In this document: in pieces, positions 35,134 to 47,800 of the stretch | How the letters are laid out: each line of letters opens with the position of its first letter | How positions within the stretch are numbered: position 1 is the first letter of the stretch | Assembly (NCBI GenBank): GCA_037974965.1 | Contig: JBBPFI010000008.1 | Coordinates: 806,001-870,000, forward strand | DNA: 64,000 nucleotides | Source of the DNA: Dacryopinax spathularia | Lineage: Eukaryota; Basidiomycota; Dacrymycetes; Dacrymycetales; Dacrymycetaceae | Direction: 5' to 3' | Notes under the pieces: generated by a model | Databases searched by the model: none | What the model was told of the DNA's origin: nothing | What the model saw: the letters and a program-made list of their open reading frames with translations, nothing else | Position numbers and translations under genes: made by a program

Positions 35134-38100
35134 ATGATCCAACTCACGAACAGTCTCAAGCCCGACGGCGCCTTCGCCCTCATTCCTAAGGAAATCGACA
35201 TAGCAGCCACTATAGCCAGCCTATCCATACAAGACAAGGTCAAGCTTCTTTCTGGAAGGGATTTTTGGCATCTTGCCGAGCTTCCGAAAGCGGGTATCCG
35301 CTCCATTCGATGTTCTGATGGTTCGAACGGGGTTCGCGGGACCCAGTGTGCGTCCTCTGCCCTTCTTATTTGACATGTTTGTATTGATCGTGATTCCAGC
35401 TTTCAACGGAGTTCCGTCCTCCTGCTTCCCCTGCGCGACCGGCATCGGTAGCTCCTTCGACCTCTACTTAGCTCATGAGATCGGTGTGGCGCTTTCTGAG
35501 GAATGTAAAGCCAAGAATGTCCATGTCTTTCTCGGTCCGACCGTCAACACGCTGCGAAACCCGCTCGGCGGAAGAGGATTTGAAAGTTTTTCAGAGGATC
35601 CGTTTCTTAATGGGATGATGGCTGCTCAGTATATCAGGGGTATCCAGATCGACGGCGTGGTGGCGTGTCTAAAGCATTTCGTGCGTTCTCTCGTTTGCCT
35701 ATCCAGTTCAAATTATCTGATTTAGAACCGCTGGCAGGTATGCAATGACCAGGAGTACGAGCGCATGTCCTCCGACTCTGTCGTGACGTCTCGCGCGCTA
35801 CGTGAGATCTACCTTGAGCCTTTCCGACTCGCACTCTCCCTGTCCCCGCCAAAAGCGATAATGACATCCTATAACCGCGTTAACGGTATGCACGCTTCGG
35901 AACATCCTGGCCTTCTCCGCGGCATCCTCCGAGGTGAATGGGGCTGGGATGGTCTGGTGATTAGCGACTGGACCGGCGTAATGAGTACTGTCGAGAGTAT
36001 CAAGGCTGGGTTGGATGTGGAGATGCCAGGTCCCGGCGTGTTCAGGGGCGAGACGGTTATGAGGTGCCTTACGGGCGAAAAGCTCACAGTTGATGATGTG
36101 GATCAGCGAGTGCGGAACGTTCGCGGAGCTTCCTTACTCCTGGAAAGGCCCGCCGAACGCTGATGATCTGAACAGGTGCTTAGGCTGTACAACCACGCTG
36201 TCCGTTCTGGAATTCCATTCGATGGGCCGGAAGGATACCGCGATACTCCTGAGCTCCGAGCCCTCTTACGGAAAGCCGCATCATCGTCGATCGTTCTTCT
36301 GAAGAACTCGCCTGTGCCCACGAACGAGGACAAACCCCTCCTGCCTATCTCCCTCCACCGAGGGCAGAAGATAGCCGTCATCGGCCCTAATGCCGCGTTC
36401 GCTCAAGTCTCTGGCGGCGGCTCAGCTGCGGTTTTCCCTTCGTGGTCTGTTTCGCCTCTTGCCGGAATCCGGGAAGCGGCCTCGGCTGCGGGTGCACATG
36501 TCTCGTACGCCGTCGGCGCTCATGCTTTCCGATATGTTCCCTTTGCTGAGCTGGACACCTGTATTTTTCTCCCGGGAGAAAGCAGGCCGGGAATAAGGTT
36601 GCAGTTTTGGAAAGACGATGGACGTCGAGGGATATGGGGACATGAGGAGGGTGGATTCTTTGATCAATGCGGGGAAGTGGACGTGCTGCCTGATTTCGTA
36701 ACGACGACGAATGTAAGCTGTGATAGATTTCCAAGCCGGCATTTGCTGATTATGTCGCAGAGCGCCAACTTCCTGATGATAGACGGGCTGCCTTTCGATC
36801 GACTGACTCAAACACCGTACATTCGTGTACGTGCCTTTACGCTCCAATAGAAGCCACCTAATGGTTTTCCAGATGACAGCGACATTCATTCCCAGGTCGT
36901 CAGGATCCTGGCTCTTCGGCCTCGCTTCCGTAGGAGAAGTCACTCTGTACCTGGACGGCGAGCTCGTAGTTGAGAACAATCGCGCGTATGAGACAGGCGA
37001 GATCTTTTTCGGCCTGGGATCTGCGGAGCATCGTGTACTTGTGCCTCAGCTTGAGAAAGGCAGGGAGTATGCGCTTGAGTTGCGGATGCACGTGAGCCAG
37101 GAGAAGATGGTCCCAGGGCCATTCACATGTGCTGGAGGACTTCAGCTGGGCGCTACGCCTTGGGCAGAGGAGGATGTGGCAATTGCCGAGGCGGTCAGTC
37201 TCGCGAGGGAGTCCGACTGTAAGTCGACAGTCCGATATGAGTTTGTCCAGCTCACGATGTACTAGTGGCGATCATCGTTGTTGGCTTGAACGGGGACTGG
37301 GAATCTGAGGGATTCGACCGCAACGACATGCAGTATGTCAGCCCAGCTTGCACGTCAACTGAACCCGTCTGAAACGTGGGGCAGCCTTCCAGGCAGTATG
37401 AATGCACTCGTATCTTCGGTCCTCCATGTCAATCCGAACACAGTTGTTGTCAATCAGACCGGAACGCCAGTAACCATGCCCTGGTTAGAAGAGGCACCCT
37501 CGGCCTTGCAAGCCTTCTATGGGGGAAACGAGCTCGGACACGGTCTCGCCGACGTATTATTTGGCAAAACCAACCCGAGTGGCAAGCTGGCTATCACATT
37601 TCCGTACGTTATAGACGTCTGTCTCGGCAGATCACACTCATACAGATGTAGGAAGCGACTCCAAGACTGCAATACGTATGAATCCTTCGGTGCTAGCAGC
37701 CCAACGCCTGGCAAGGTGATTTATACCGAAGGCATCTATGTCGGATACCGGCACTTCGACCACGCTGATATTGAACCACTCTTTCCCTTCGGTCACGGAT
37801 TGTCCTACACGACCTTCTCTTTCTCGAACCTGGTCCTCTCCTGGTTGTCGCCACATTTTGGCATGGATGTTCAACTTCGAGTCACCAACACGGGCGCCGT
37901 TGCTGGCCAAGAAGTTGTCCAGGTCTATGTGTCCGACGTTGCGCCAACGGTCCCAAAAGCACGCAAAGAGCTCAAAGGCTTCACTAAGGTTGCTCTTCAA
38001 CCAGGAGAAAGCAAGTCCGTGTCGATTAAACTCAGTCGCGATGCTTTCCGGTACTGGGATGAGAGACGAGAGTGTTGGATTGCGGAGAAAGGCTGTTATC

Positions 38101-38186
38101 GTATTTTGGTGGGCGCAAGCTCTCGGGATATACGGTTGGAGGGCGATGCCGTGCTGCCAGAGACGTGCCGCTGGACTGGCCTCTAA
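35134..38186 (+). CDS. beta-glucosidase, glycoside hydrolase family 3, PA14-containing
   Basis: Begins MIQLTNSLKPDGAFALIPKE with no signal peptide, so an intracellular enzyme is likely. The first GH3 domain has LSGRDFWHLAELPKAGIRSI, SDGSNGVRG, GPTVNTLRNPLGGRGFESFS and VVACLKHF. The nucleophile Asp lies in GLVISDWTGV. The second GH3 domain has KAASSSIVLLKN and IAVIGPNA. A PA14-type insert (FIPRSSGSWLFGLASVGEVT, then LYLDGELVVENN) lies at roughly residues 390-520. The C-terminus has an FnIII-like domain with PLFPFGHGLSYTTFSFSN and PKARKELKGFTKVAL. At least six introns. The reaction releases glucose from beta-glucosides, for example cellobiose. The XlnR-like regulator gene lies downstream on the opposite strand; joint control is plausible but unproven. 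Confidence 0.88.
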
Positions 38187-39487
38187 GCAATAGCTACGCA
38201 AGGTGCGTAGGTGCCGGGAGTCCGCCCTATACGTAGTCGAACCAAGCTAAAGGATACTTCTTTGTCGGAGATCCAAAACTGACGAGATGCGTGGGAAAAT
38301 GCGGGGTACTTATCAGAAGCCCTGATGGTGCCTGACTTGACTGACACTCCGACATTAGGGTTCTGATGGTCGGCTGTCGGTTCCTTCTGCCGCGCACAGC
38401 CTGCCCTGAGCGTCAGGCTTCGCGAAGTCTCGGTCCCTCAAACAGACCAGGGAAGCATCGATAATCTACGCGGAAGCCAAATAAGGGGCATAACGGAGTT
38501 CCAGACTGAGCATGCGTGAGAACTGAAGGGGCAAAGAAGCTTCATCGCCTATTCTGCGGGACCCTTCTCTCTCCTGTCACCGAGCTTCGCGAAGTATTGC
38601 ATCAGAAGATCTAGTTGACAACTCCGATATCAGACTTCATTATTCCTGATCCTACCGCGGAGTCCGAAATTTGGCCATTGCCGCATTCCTCAAGCTTCTG
38701 ATTGCGCCTGCCTCAACTTTCCGAGGGGGAGAACGACGAGTCGTAGGAAGTTGTGCCAAACTTCTCGCATCAAGGGCGAGCACCCACCGCCGAGGCGTCC
38801 ACATATCCTCGACGCCGATTATCAGGGGGTGAAACGGACAACCGCGTCTTCTCAGAGATCAAAAGTGGCGTGGGAAAATGCGGGGTAGCACGAGATCCGA
38901 TTGTGCCTTGATCCTTGATGATAGTCGATCTTGATGATCGATGCTGGTGGTAATCGTTGCTTGATAGACATGCGCTTCTGTGCACAGCCTATCATTGTTG
39001 GTTCTCATGACCGAGCTTCGCGAAGCATGGCGTCAAGCCTTGTAACCGCGCGGTCGCATCGTGGCATCAGAATCGATGGAACGTTGTACCTGGTGACCAT
39101 TGTAACCCGTTCGGACTTTGAATTGGGGTAATTGCCGCATTCTTTGACATTCTGATGGTGCCTGCGACGAATCCGCTAGGTTGTTCTTCTTGGAGCGTTG
39201 ACCGGCGCTTATCACGACGGGAGGAGAAATCCCCTCCGATCTTGTTTTTTCTAATAAATACAGCCTGCACAGGTCACTCTGACCTGACGTAGTCGTACAG
39301 AACAACCAAAAATACATCGCGTACATCGTCTTCTTACAAGTCGCCCGCTCGCTCGGGCTCGTCCACAACTCCCACTCACGGCCCGATCGCATACTCTCCC
39401 GCGACCATCTGCTCTAATGGGTCGTCCTCCAATCTGGTCAAGCCATTTAGTTTCTTGTGTACTAAGAAAGGTCACGGAATCGAAGGC
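38187..39487. repeat. 3' intergenic region with imperfect direct repeats
   Basis: No gene. Shared blocks appear twice: GTGGGAAAATGCGGGGTA at 38291 and 38871, GAGCTTCGCGAAG at about 38582 and 39012, and ATTGCCGCATTC at about 38678 and 39131. They suggest an old duplication of a roughly 450-580 bp unit, possibly a decayed transposon or retroelement end. It sits between two convergent genes. Confidence 0.45.
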
Positions 39488-42400
39488 TTACAGATAATTT
39501 TGCTCGATCTCGCTCAGCACTGTCAGGAAGTCCCACAGATACGTCAGCGCCGTCTGTGCACCTGGCGGGCCTCCCGAGGTCTGTTGTACGCGGTCGAGGA
39601 ATACGCTCGCCACTCGCCGGATCTTGGCCACCAGGGTCGGGCCGTTCGCAGCGACGGCTTGGATGGGTATCCTAAGGCCTTGGTCAATTAAAAGTCGGAG
39701 AAAACGATGCAACATAGACATACGTGTGAAGCACCTGCAGGAGTTCCTTGGCGATCGCATCTTGCTCCTCCGCTTGTTGGGCTTTGAGCTGTTCCTGCGT
39801 CGTCAAGTCACCGGAAGCGAGTTCCATGCGTAGCTCATGGCGATATCTCTCGATCAAGGACCGTACGAGTTGCTATCATTCCCATCAACATGAGCTCCTC
39901 CGCCACGGGACAGAAGAAGGAGCCTGTGACGCACCTGTGTAACGTACAAATTGGCCTGCACGACCAAGAACGGGTTCCTCGCCTCCGAGTTCCCCGTCTC
40001 CCGATTAGTGAGGAACTCCATCAAGTCGCTCCTCGTCTGCTCGCTCTGTCCCAACCCCAGCAACTCATCCAGATCCCCATTCCTCACCCTGGCACCCTGC
40101 CCCTCGCCGGGCTTGCGTAAGCGCAGATCGGGGGGAACGTTATCGAGCGCTGTGAGGACCTGATGATGTAGCGCTTCGACTTCTTTGAGCCTGGATTGGG
40201 CGAGGGCGCCGGTGGGAGGGGAACGCCGGTCGTGTTTGAGCATCGTGAAGAGGTGGTCGAGCGGGATGAAGATCCGGGTCGTGTACACCAAGCCGGAGAT
40301 GACGGATGTCGTCCCCGGAGGTTGGGTCCCAATACCGGACATGTGGATACTACGGTGCTCGGTCGTCAGTGCTGCACTCTGGGACGCCGGGATGTGGAAG
40401 GGCGAGGAAGGAGAGGGGACGCACTACTCATCATCCACCTCCAACGGCAAATGCGCAGTAAAGTCCTGTATCGTGAACCGATCCGGCATCTCCTCCGCGT
40501 CCAGTGCGCTCTGCGTCGCTACAACCTCCACATCAGCCAGCCTCAGACTTTCGAGCACACGAGCAAACTCACCTCCATACAGCAGCCAGATCAGTCGCGC
40601 TCGCACTTCCCGCTCGATCGGGTCGCACGCCGCGTACGTCCGCTCATCGTGCATCTTCGCTTTTAGCGCTATGTGGACAGCTTCGTTATACGCACACGCG
40701 GACCGGCGTTTGTTCCCGCAGCTTCAGCTCGTCAGCTCCCACCTCCAGCAAACACACAAACAAGTGGAGGGTGCGTACCAGTCCAAGTACCGGGAATCAC
40801 TATATCCTTCGTCAGCTCTGCTCGCTGAAGACAAAAAAGGAGAAAGGGACGACATATGGCATTGAAAGGAGGAGAGATGCTAAGATGAGACGAGAGGAAA
40901 GAGGGAGGGACGCACAAGAACCGAATAGCGACCAACATGCTCGGGCTGCTAATAGGCGCATCGACCGTCACATGCCTACTAGCCTCATAACAGCTCTGCG
41001 CCAACCTCCTCACCTCTCCCCTGCTCATCGGCAAATACGCCCTCGGCACCTGCGTCACCGTCCTCGCTACAGTGCTCATCACCAGGGCGAAAAAGAGGCT
41101 GTCCCGCTCTTCACGGCGAGAGGAGAGGTCTGCCCAGAATGAGGGTTTGTGCAGGAATGGAGTGAGGGGGTAGCAGAAGTCGAAGAAGAGGTGGAGGATG
41201 AGGATTATGTGCTGGCGCGGGTAGATGTCGCTGATCCGGTGTTGCCGGTTGTAGTGGTAGTCGAGGGGCGGGTAGAGGAGGGCGGCGCGCGATGGGTCCG
41301 GGGCGGGGGTGGGGGAGGTTGGGGGGTCCTGGCCTGTGTGGGCTGGTTGGGTTCGGTTTGCGGGGTGAGATGATGGGAGTGGGGCGGAGGTGGGCGGGAG
41401 AGAGGGGAAGACGGATGATGTGGAGGATATGGGCATCCCTGGTGCTGGGACGGCCGGTGCGCCCGTCTGAGCGGGGGGAACAGCAGAGACGGCAGAGACG
41501 GCAGAGACGGCAGAGACGGCAGAGACGGCAGAGACGGCAGAGACTGCTGTAGAGGGTTGAACTCCCAACCCTGGAGCAGCACTCGCATAGCTCCCCGCTA
41601 CGCTCGGACTCGCTTCGTACGGCAGTGCAAAAGCGGGGACGTTACTGCTCCCTGGACTTGGGGAGGTGGCCCACGCGAGGCTGGACATGCCCATTTGCGC
41701 TAGGGCTGTGGAGGGTGATAGGGCGCCGAACAGTCCGTTACTTGCAGTGTTGCTCGCTGTGTCGGGTTGGGGCGTGTCGGGTGCGTAGGTTGCTGTGCTT
41801 GCTGGTTGGGGAGGGATGAGAGGAGCGGGGAGGGAAGAGAGAGATGTGAGTGTTGCGGCTGCTTGGGCTTGGGCTGCTACGGATGATGGTGATGAGGGCG
41901 GTTGGGTCTGCATCTGTGAGGCATCCGGCTCAGTCTGGGACTGAGACTGAGAATGGGAGTTGGAAGCAGCAGCAGCCTGCTGTCTTTCCTGCAACCTCCT
42001 CAGATACCTACCCACGCATCAGCTCCCTTCAGCCGTCAAGCTGCTGGTAAAGAGGGGAGAACGTACAAATACGGCGGCCCTCGCTTCTTCTTCACCTTCT
42101 CTCTCCCCTCCCTTCCACCTCCCCCACCTCCCCCTCCAGGCCCGTCACCAGCATTACTACCAGGCGCCAGACTCCCTCTCTCGCTCCCGCTTCCTGTCCC
42201 TCCTCCCACTATATGCCCATTCCCTGCAGAGCTGGCCTTTCGGCGGGGGACGTAGTCGTACGTGCAGGGGATGTTCATCGCTTTACATTGTTTGCACGGT
42301 TTTGCTCCTCCTGCTTGGGGGATTGGGGTGCTGGTGGAGGCTTGGTCTGGACCTAGGATGTTCGAGCTGACGAGAGCGTCTGACGAGCTGGAAGGGGCGG

Positions 42401-42646
42401 TCGTGGGCGGGGAAATGGAGTCGGACGGCACACAGCGGACTTTGCGCTCGCGGCAGGCGTCGCAGCCTGTTCGTCATTCATTAGCATACGTAGCGACAAG
42501 GGATCGTCTACTGTAGATGTGGAGCAAGAACGAGGGCATAAGAGCCACAGAGGGAGCGAGAATAGGTGCATATGACGAGAATCGAGATGAGGGAAAGAGA
42601 GCGACGTACTCCTGACCCGTTTCTTCCTATCCTCAACACCGTCCAT
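39488..42646 (-). CDS. Zn2Cys6 transcription factor, XlnR-like
   Basis: MDGVEDRKKRVRS joins across an intron (about 42469-42608) to CDACRERKVRC. After a 45-residue insert comes CKQCKAMNIPC, giving C-x2-C-x6-C-x45-C-x2-C-x6-C. Then comes the KKKRGPPYLY and RYLRRLQERQQ linker, typical of XlnR-type regulators (RGPPKxY). A long Q/S/P/A region holds an Ala-Val-Ser microsatellite near 41480. The fungal transcription factor domain starts at YPRQHIILILHLFFDFCYPL, followed by LSSRREERDSLFFALVM and a later CDPIEREVRARLIWLLY. XlnR-like factors activate hemicellulase and cellulase genes; the target here is unknown. The exons after 40730 are pieced together, and the end at 39488 is the TAA of the last exon. 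Confidence 0.75.
41482..41546. repeat. 9-bp microsatellite (CAGAGACGG)n
   Basis: About seven copies of CAGAGACGG in tandem inside the XlnR-like gene, encoding an Ala-Val-Ser run on the minus strand. In-frame 9-bp repeats change protein length without frameshifts. Confidence 0.9.
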
Positions 42647-43494
42647 CTCTCATCAAATCTCAATCTCAATCTCAATCGTGCTCTACTCGTGCCTGTTGCG
42701 ATGCTCGTGATCTCGCTCTTTCCAAAGCGGGGAAGCAGGGCGGGATGTCGAGGCCGACGATGCTCCACAGTAGTAAGGGACGATGACCGACGAAAGAGAG
42801 CCGACGAACGAGGGACACGTTCAGGGCGACAATGGTGGGGGTGGCGACGGTAGGGGCGGGGTGGCTGTGGGCTGTTTGTCTGATTGATACGATCGTTTGA
42901 TGGACGAGAGTAGTAATAAGGGAACGCTCAGGAATCAGAGTCTCCCAAGTGCTGGAGCAGGTTGCCGTGAATCGATTTGTGGGATAACGTGGAGATCGGA
43001 TAGGAGATGCGTTCAGATAATGCCTGTTCGTCAACGATGCAGCTAGGCGACCACCACTGGCAACCTGCCCGAGCCGACTAAGTACTCGATTCTTGGCTGC
43101 GACAGTCTACCACAAGGACAACAGCAGTATATTGTCCCATCTCCCCCCTCCAGCATCCCCCCTCCATCATCCCCCCTCTCGCCGCCAACGAACAACCTGT
43201 GCACCGCCCTCCCCTCCCTGCCTCTCATCGCCGAATCGCCGACAAATCCCCCTCCCTCCAACCGACAATCCCCACCCCTAAACGCCGACCCCGCTCACCC
43301 GGAGATATCGAGCTCACCGGAGCCGAAGGGAAGAAGGAAAGCGGAAGCTGATTTCCACGTGCTTGCCAATTTCGGCCCTTCTGCGGTGAGCGCGCTCGAT
43401 TTTGGTTGCTGCACCGTTCCGTTGTGGGCAGCGCTCGTCCATCGTTCCAAGTTGGTCTTTGCTGGTTTGTCCAAAGAGGGAAAGAGAGGGAGAT
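42647..43494. promoter_or_regulatory. divergent promoter region with CCCCT-rich block
   Basis: Lies between the start codons of the XlnR-like factor and the mitochondrial ribosomal protein. Three near-copies of CATCCCCCCTCC in 43135-43190, plus further CCCCT motifs to 43280, could act as stress-response-type (CCCCT) sites. That is a guess from the motif only. Confidence 0.35.
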
Positions 43495-44670
43495 ATGTTT
43501 AAGGCTTTGAGCGGGGCGTCTTCCCGCGGTACGCCTCAGTTAACTGGAAGCATGATCGTATGATACTGACATACTTCACTCCGTGCAGCCATCGCCTCCT
43601 CCTCCCGCCCCACCGTCCTCCTCCCTACCGCCGCTGCCCAATTCCACACCACCACCCCAACCCACATCAGCCATAAACGCGAGCTCGCCAACGCGACCCG
43701 TAGGCGGAACCTCGACTTCCGCGCCCAGCGGTCCGCCCTGCTCGCCGAGCTTGCCCCTCACCCCGTCCTCGGGCAACCCGACACCCCGTCGGGGGAAGCG
43801 GCCTGGCGCTCGTGCGAGCTTGCCCGGATATTGGTAGATGAAGAGCATCTCCATTCTGAGCCTCCGGCGCCGTTGGATCCTTCTACTATCCAGCCTCCTG
43901 AATACGCCTCTTTCGCACTTCTTCCAGCAGACGAGAGGGTCATCTTCCAGACCCTCCCTGCGCTCTCGGCCCAGACTGGCCTCGTGGGCTCAGGGGAAGA
44001 AAAGAGGAGGTCAGACGAGGAGATGAAGATGCTGCTTGACAAGGCGGTCCAGAGAAGTCAGATGCAGGCGAATTATCTTGCGCGGATTGTGGATTTGAGG
44101 AATGCGAGCGCGAGGGGGATCGCGTATGAGAACAGGAAGAGGTGTGTGAGGGCGTTTGGGAGGGATGAGAATGATACGGGGAGGCCTGAGGTGCAGGGTG
44201 CGTGCAGCCATTTCCCTTCCCTCTTTCGATTTCTTTACATCCTTTTCATCTGTTCTCCCTTTCTCTCCCTTCATCCGCTGCAACGCGGTCTTCCGCTCTC
44301 CTGGTTCAACTTCCCTACCCCCGACTTCTCCCTCTTCTCCTTCAGCTCTCACCAGCCTATTGGCCCCGTTTCTTCCTGCCTCTTCATTACCCCGCAGCAA
44401 CGTTACTGACCCTCCCCCCTTCCCCGCACAGCCGCAATCCTAACCTTCCAAATCCGCAACCTCTGGTCGCACATCCTCACGCACCACAAAGACATGCACA
44501 ACAAACGCTCCCTCAAGACCCTCGTCCATCAGCGCGCCAAGATCCTCAAGTACCTCGAGCGACTCGATCCGGCGAGGTATGATGCGCTCCTGCCGAGGCT
44601 GGGGCTGGACCCGAGGGCTGTGAAGGGGGAGATTATCGTCAAGTTCCCCAAGGGGCAGAGGATCAATTAG
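43495..44670 (+). CDS. mitochondrial small-subunit ribosomal protein uS15m
   Basis: Three exons (43495-43528, 43589-44197, 44432-44670) give a 293-residue protein. The N-terminus (MFKALSGASSRAIASSSRPT) is Arg/Ser-rich with no acidic residue, a typical mitochondrial leader. The C-terminus carries the uS15 fold: AAILTFQIRNLWSHILTHH, then LVHQRAKILKYLERLDPARY. It is homologous to S15 and yeast Mrps28; the extended N-terminal region is normal for fungi. Splice phases are clean (1 then 1). It would act in the 37S mitoribosome. Confidence 0.88.
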
Positions 44671-44848
44671 GCCGGGGCCGGGTAGGCGCAAGTGGGCGGC
44701 GTAGGTAGTGGAGAGGGATGGAACGGACGTAGGCGGCAAGGGATGTGGGTCGTTAGATCTCGTCGGTCGTCATTGGAGTGCCGGAGCGTGGGGGGTAATT
44801 ACACACTGCCTACTGTATCCTAACCTTCCAAACTTCGTGTGAGGGGGA

Positions 44849-47800
44849 TTACCCATTCAGCGCCCTCTGGAGAACCATCTGCTCCTCAACATTAAGCTCA
44901 TCCACGATCCTCCCAAAATCATTAACGTTGCCCCTCGCGCAGTCCCTCAGGAACTGGAACAAGTAAGCTTGCATGTCCATCTTCGAGATGGGGTCTTCTT
45001 TCAGGTCTTCGTCGTCCGCGTCGTCTGGAAACTCGTCGTCTTCCAGGAAGTTGTCTGCGAGCGACGTAGGGTTAGTTCGTGTCTTATGCGGAGTGAGACG
45101 GGGCGGGAGGGGGAGGGGACGCACCGGAGAGGAAGGCGAACTCGTCGTCTTTGACGCGGTCTTGGTAGACGGTCTCTTCGTCTGCCCAGTCGTCATCCTT
45201 CACCACACGTTAGTGTATGCGCAACAAAGGCGGAGGAAAGGGACGTACATCATCATCATCCCCTTCGTCCGGGTTTGCCACGGCGCCCAACTTCAACCCC
45301 GACCCGGCGGGCTCAGCATCGGTCGTGATATCGCCCAGGATGATCTTGACCGCTTTGACAGGGAAGGGAATTGCCGAGTATTCGATCGGCACTGTTCTTG
45401 GTCAGTTACAAATCCCCGGGAGAGAATGAGAGGGGACGGACTTTGCTTGGACTTTGAACGGGTGACGATTATGTTCTCTTGTTCGGGCTTGATGATCAGC
45501 GATCCTTGGCATGGGACAGAAAGGACACTTGGCCGGCCGGATAGGAACAGTTGACACAGTCCCAGATCGCTGTCAATTCTTGTCAGTATACCGCGAGACT
45601 TGGTCTCATATGAGCCGACCTGATCCTGTTCGCCCAGTGTCCCTGGAAGGCCTCGCAGTTGTCTGTCCATGCCCGGATCAGAACTTCCACGCCACTCTTC
45701 ACGCTCCCGTCTGGCATCTGTACTGGGGTCTTCTCCAGCAGATCGAGGACGAAGTCTCGGTGCGACTGCAAGATATACGCAAAAGGAATAACGAGACTCT
45801 GGATGAACGGGGCGGTTTTGACGGTCGGCAGACGGTTGACGAGGGAGACGAGCAGATCAGGCAGGACAGGGGAGAGTGCATCTCCCGCTCTGCGCAGCAG
45901 ATGCACAACGAGGTCGCCAATCCATAAGCCGCCTGCTTCGGACTCTTGTGGTCGGAGGACGTGGGCGAGCACTTGGATCATTATCTGCAGACCGGTCTGG
46001 CCTTGCGCGTTGTGGTAGTTTAGTAGTTGAGAGCAGTCCTTCCGAACGATATGCGTTAAGCAGATGACGGCGCTCTGTGCAGATAGATATCAGTGGACGT
46101 TCCTGAGGGAAGGCAGAGACGCAAGTACTGACTCCAACGAGGTCGCGATCTTCGGCATTTAAGATGCAGGTAGTGAGGGCAGGGAGCGCAACGTCCACAA
46201 ATCCGTTCCCAAGACCATCTGGAAGCTTGCATCCCCGTATCAGGCTGGAGATGAGGTCGATCGCCGGTACTGAGAGATGTGGGTTCTCGACGGCGTTGCT
46301 TGCCGCATTCTGGGAAAGTCGAGGAAGGGTCTCGCGTACTACGGCGACGTAGAAAGGTGACGAGGCGAGCGTTTCGAACATGTTCGATAAGCAGGAGACG
46401 AAGATCATATCTGCGGAGCATTCAATACGCGAATTAGAAAGAGGGTGACATACCGCACCCTTGGCATTTTCATCCAGGACATGGAGAAGCCCACTGCTCA
46501 GCTGGCCAGCCAGACTTTCGGACATCCATTGTCCTCCTTCCAGACCGACAACTGCATTAAGCGTCTCCAGGACTTGGCTTAAGGTATCTTCCGTAGTTTG
46601 GGTGAGAAGCGGGGCAAGACATCGGGTAATCCGCTCGGCAAAAGGAAGAGTGAGAGCGGCGTTGTACGAATAACTGAGAGAGCGTCAGCCGTGGGATGAT
46701 GGAGAAAATATCGAACTCACGTTTGGATTGCCCGGACAGCAGACACCTTCGCAACCGGCTGGACAACGTCGCTCTCCAGTACCGTCAGGGTAGCATTCAC
46801 ATAGTCCCGTGCAAGTGCATCGTCCACCAGCCTATGGTACCTCCCAGCAAAGATGAGCGCGCGACCCTGTAAGAAAGGCACCTTGACATTCGAGCATAGG
46901 GCAGGCAGAACCTCGCGCAGTAGCCAAAGGATCTGGTCTGTCGGGATAACGTTGTCGTCGAACGCGATGAGCATCGCATCTGCACAGGGCTTGTTGGCTA
47001 GGATGGCGAGGCCGGCTTCAATGGGCTTCCACCTGTCGCAACAGTCAGTCGCAACTTGTAAAATGGGAACATATATGCGCGCCATTCTTCTTTTCCGGCT
47101 GTTTGCTCTGTCTGCGCCGCCTCTATCGCACTGTGTACAGTCTCTGCAAGTGCTCGTGGCGTATGCACCGGGAATTGCTCGAATAGTTCCTGCCATGCTG
47201 TTAGTATGTTGGAGCAGGGCAGCAGAAGATGGGAGGACGCACATCAACCAGCTCCAAGCCACTCAGCCTGATACTATACGTATCGGCCTCATCATCCTCA
47301 TCGTTCACGAACAAGTTGATATCACCCATCCAAGCGTCCTCATCGTCCGTCGTCATCTGTATCCACCTGACCACAACAGCCAAGACCTCCCTCACTCCAC
47401 CGCCTTCGAACCAAGCCTTCAACCGCGGTGCCTTCACCTGACCGGCCATGAAGTCCAGAATAGGGCTAGCGAGCTGTGGCCCGCAAGCAACGGTATCGTC
47501 GTCCAGGAAGCCAGGGACGGGAATCTCGAGTCCTGTGCCGGACGAGAGCAAGTATTCCTCGTGGAAATTCGGGTACAGGGCATTAAGGTGCGAAACGCCC
47601 AGATGGAAGAAGTCGGGCGCGAAGGGCGTGAGGAAGCGGGGGAAACTCCATGCTACCGTGCTGAGCGTCTAGGCAACAGCTTAGACAACCCGGAACGACA
47701 TTGCAGTGGAGGCACGCACCATGAATACCTGGCAACGCATTGCTAAGTCCCCTCCAGCGTCCTTATCGATCTCCGGCACAGGATCGCTCTGCAACAACTG

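Noticed and set aside
40185-40865. 226-codon open frame on the plus strand
   Set aside because: It is antisense to the XlnR-like gene and has no motif of its own.
42353-42440. The 45-residue loop of the Zn2Cys6 factor as an unspliced intron
   Set aside because: None of the candidate AG acceptors keeps the reading frame.
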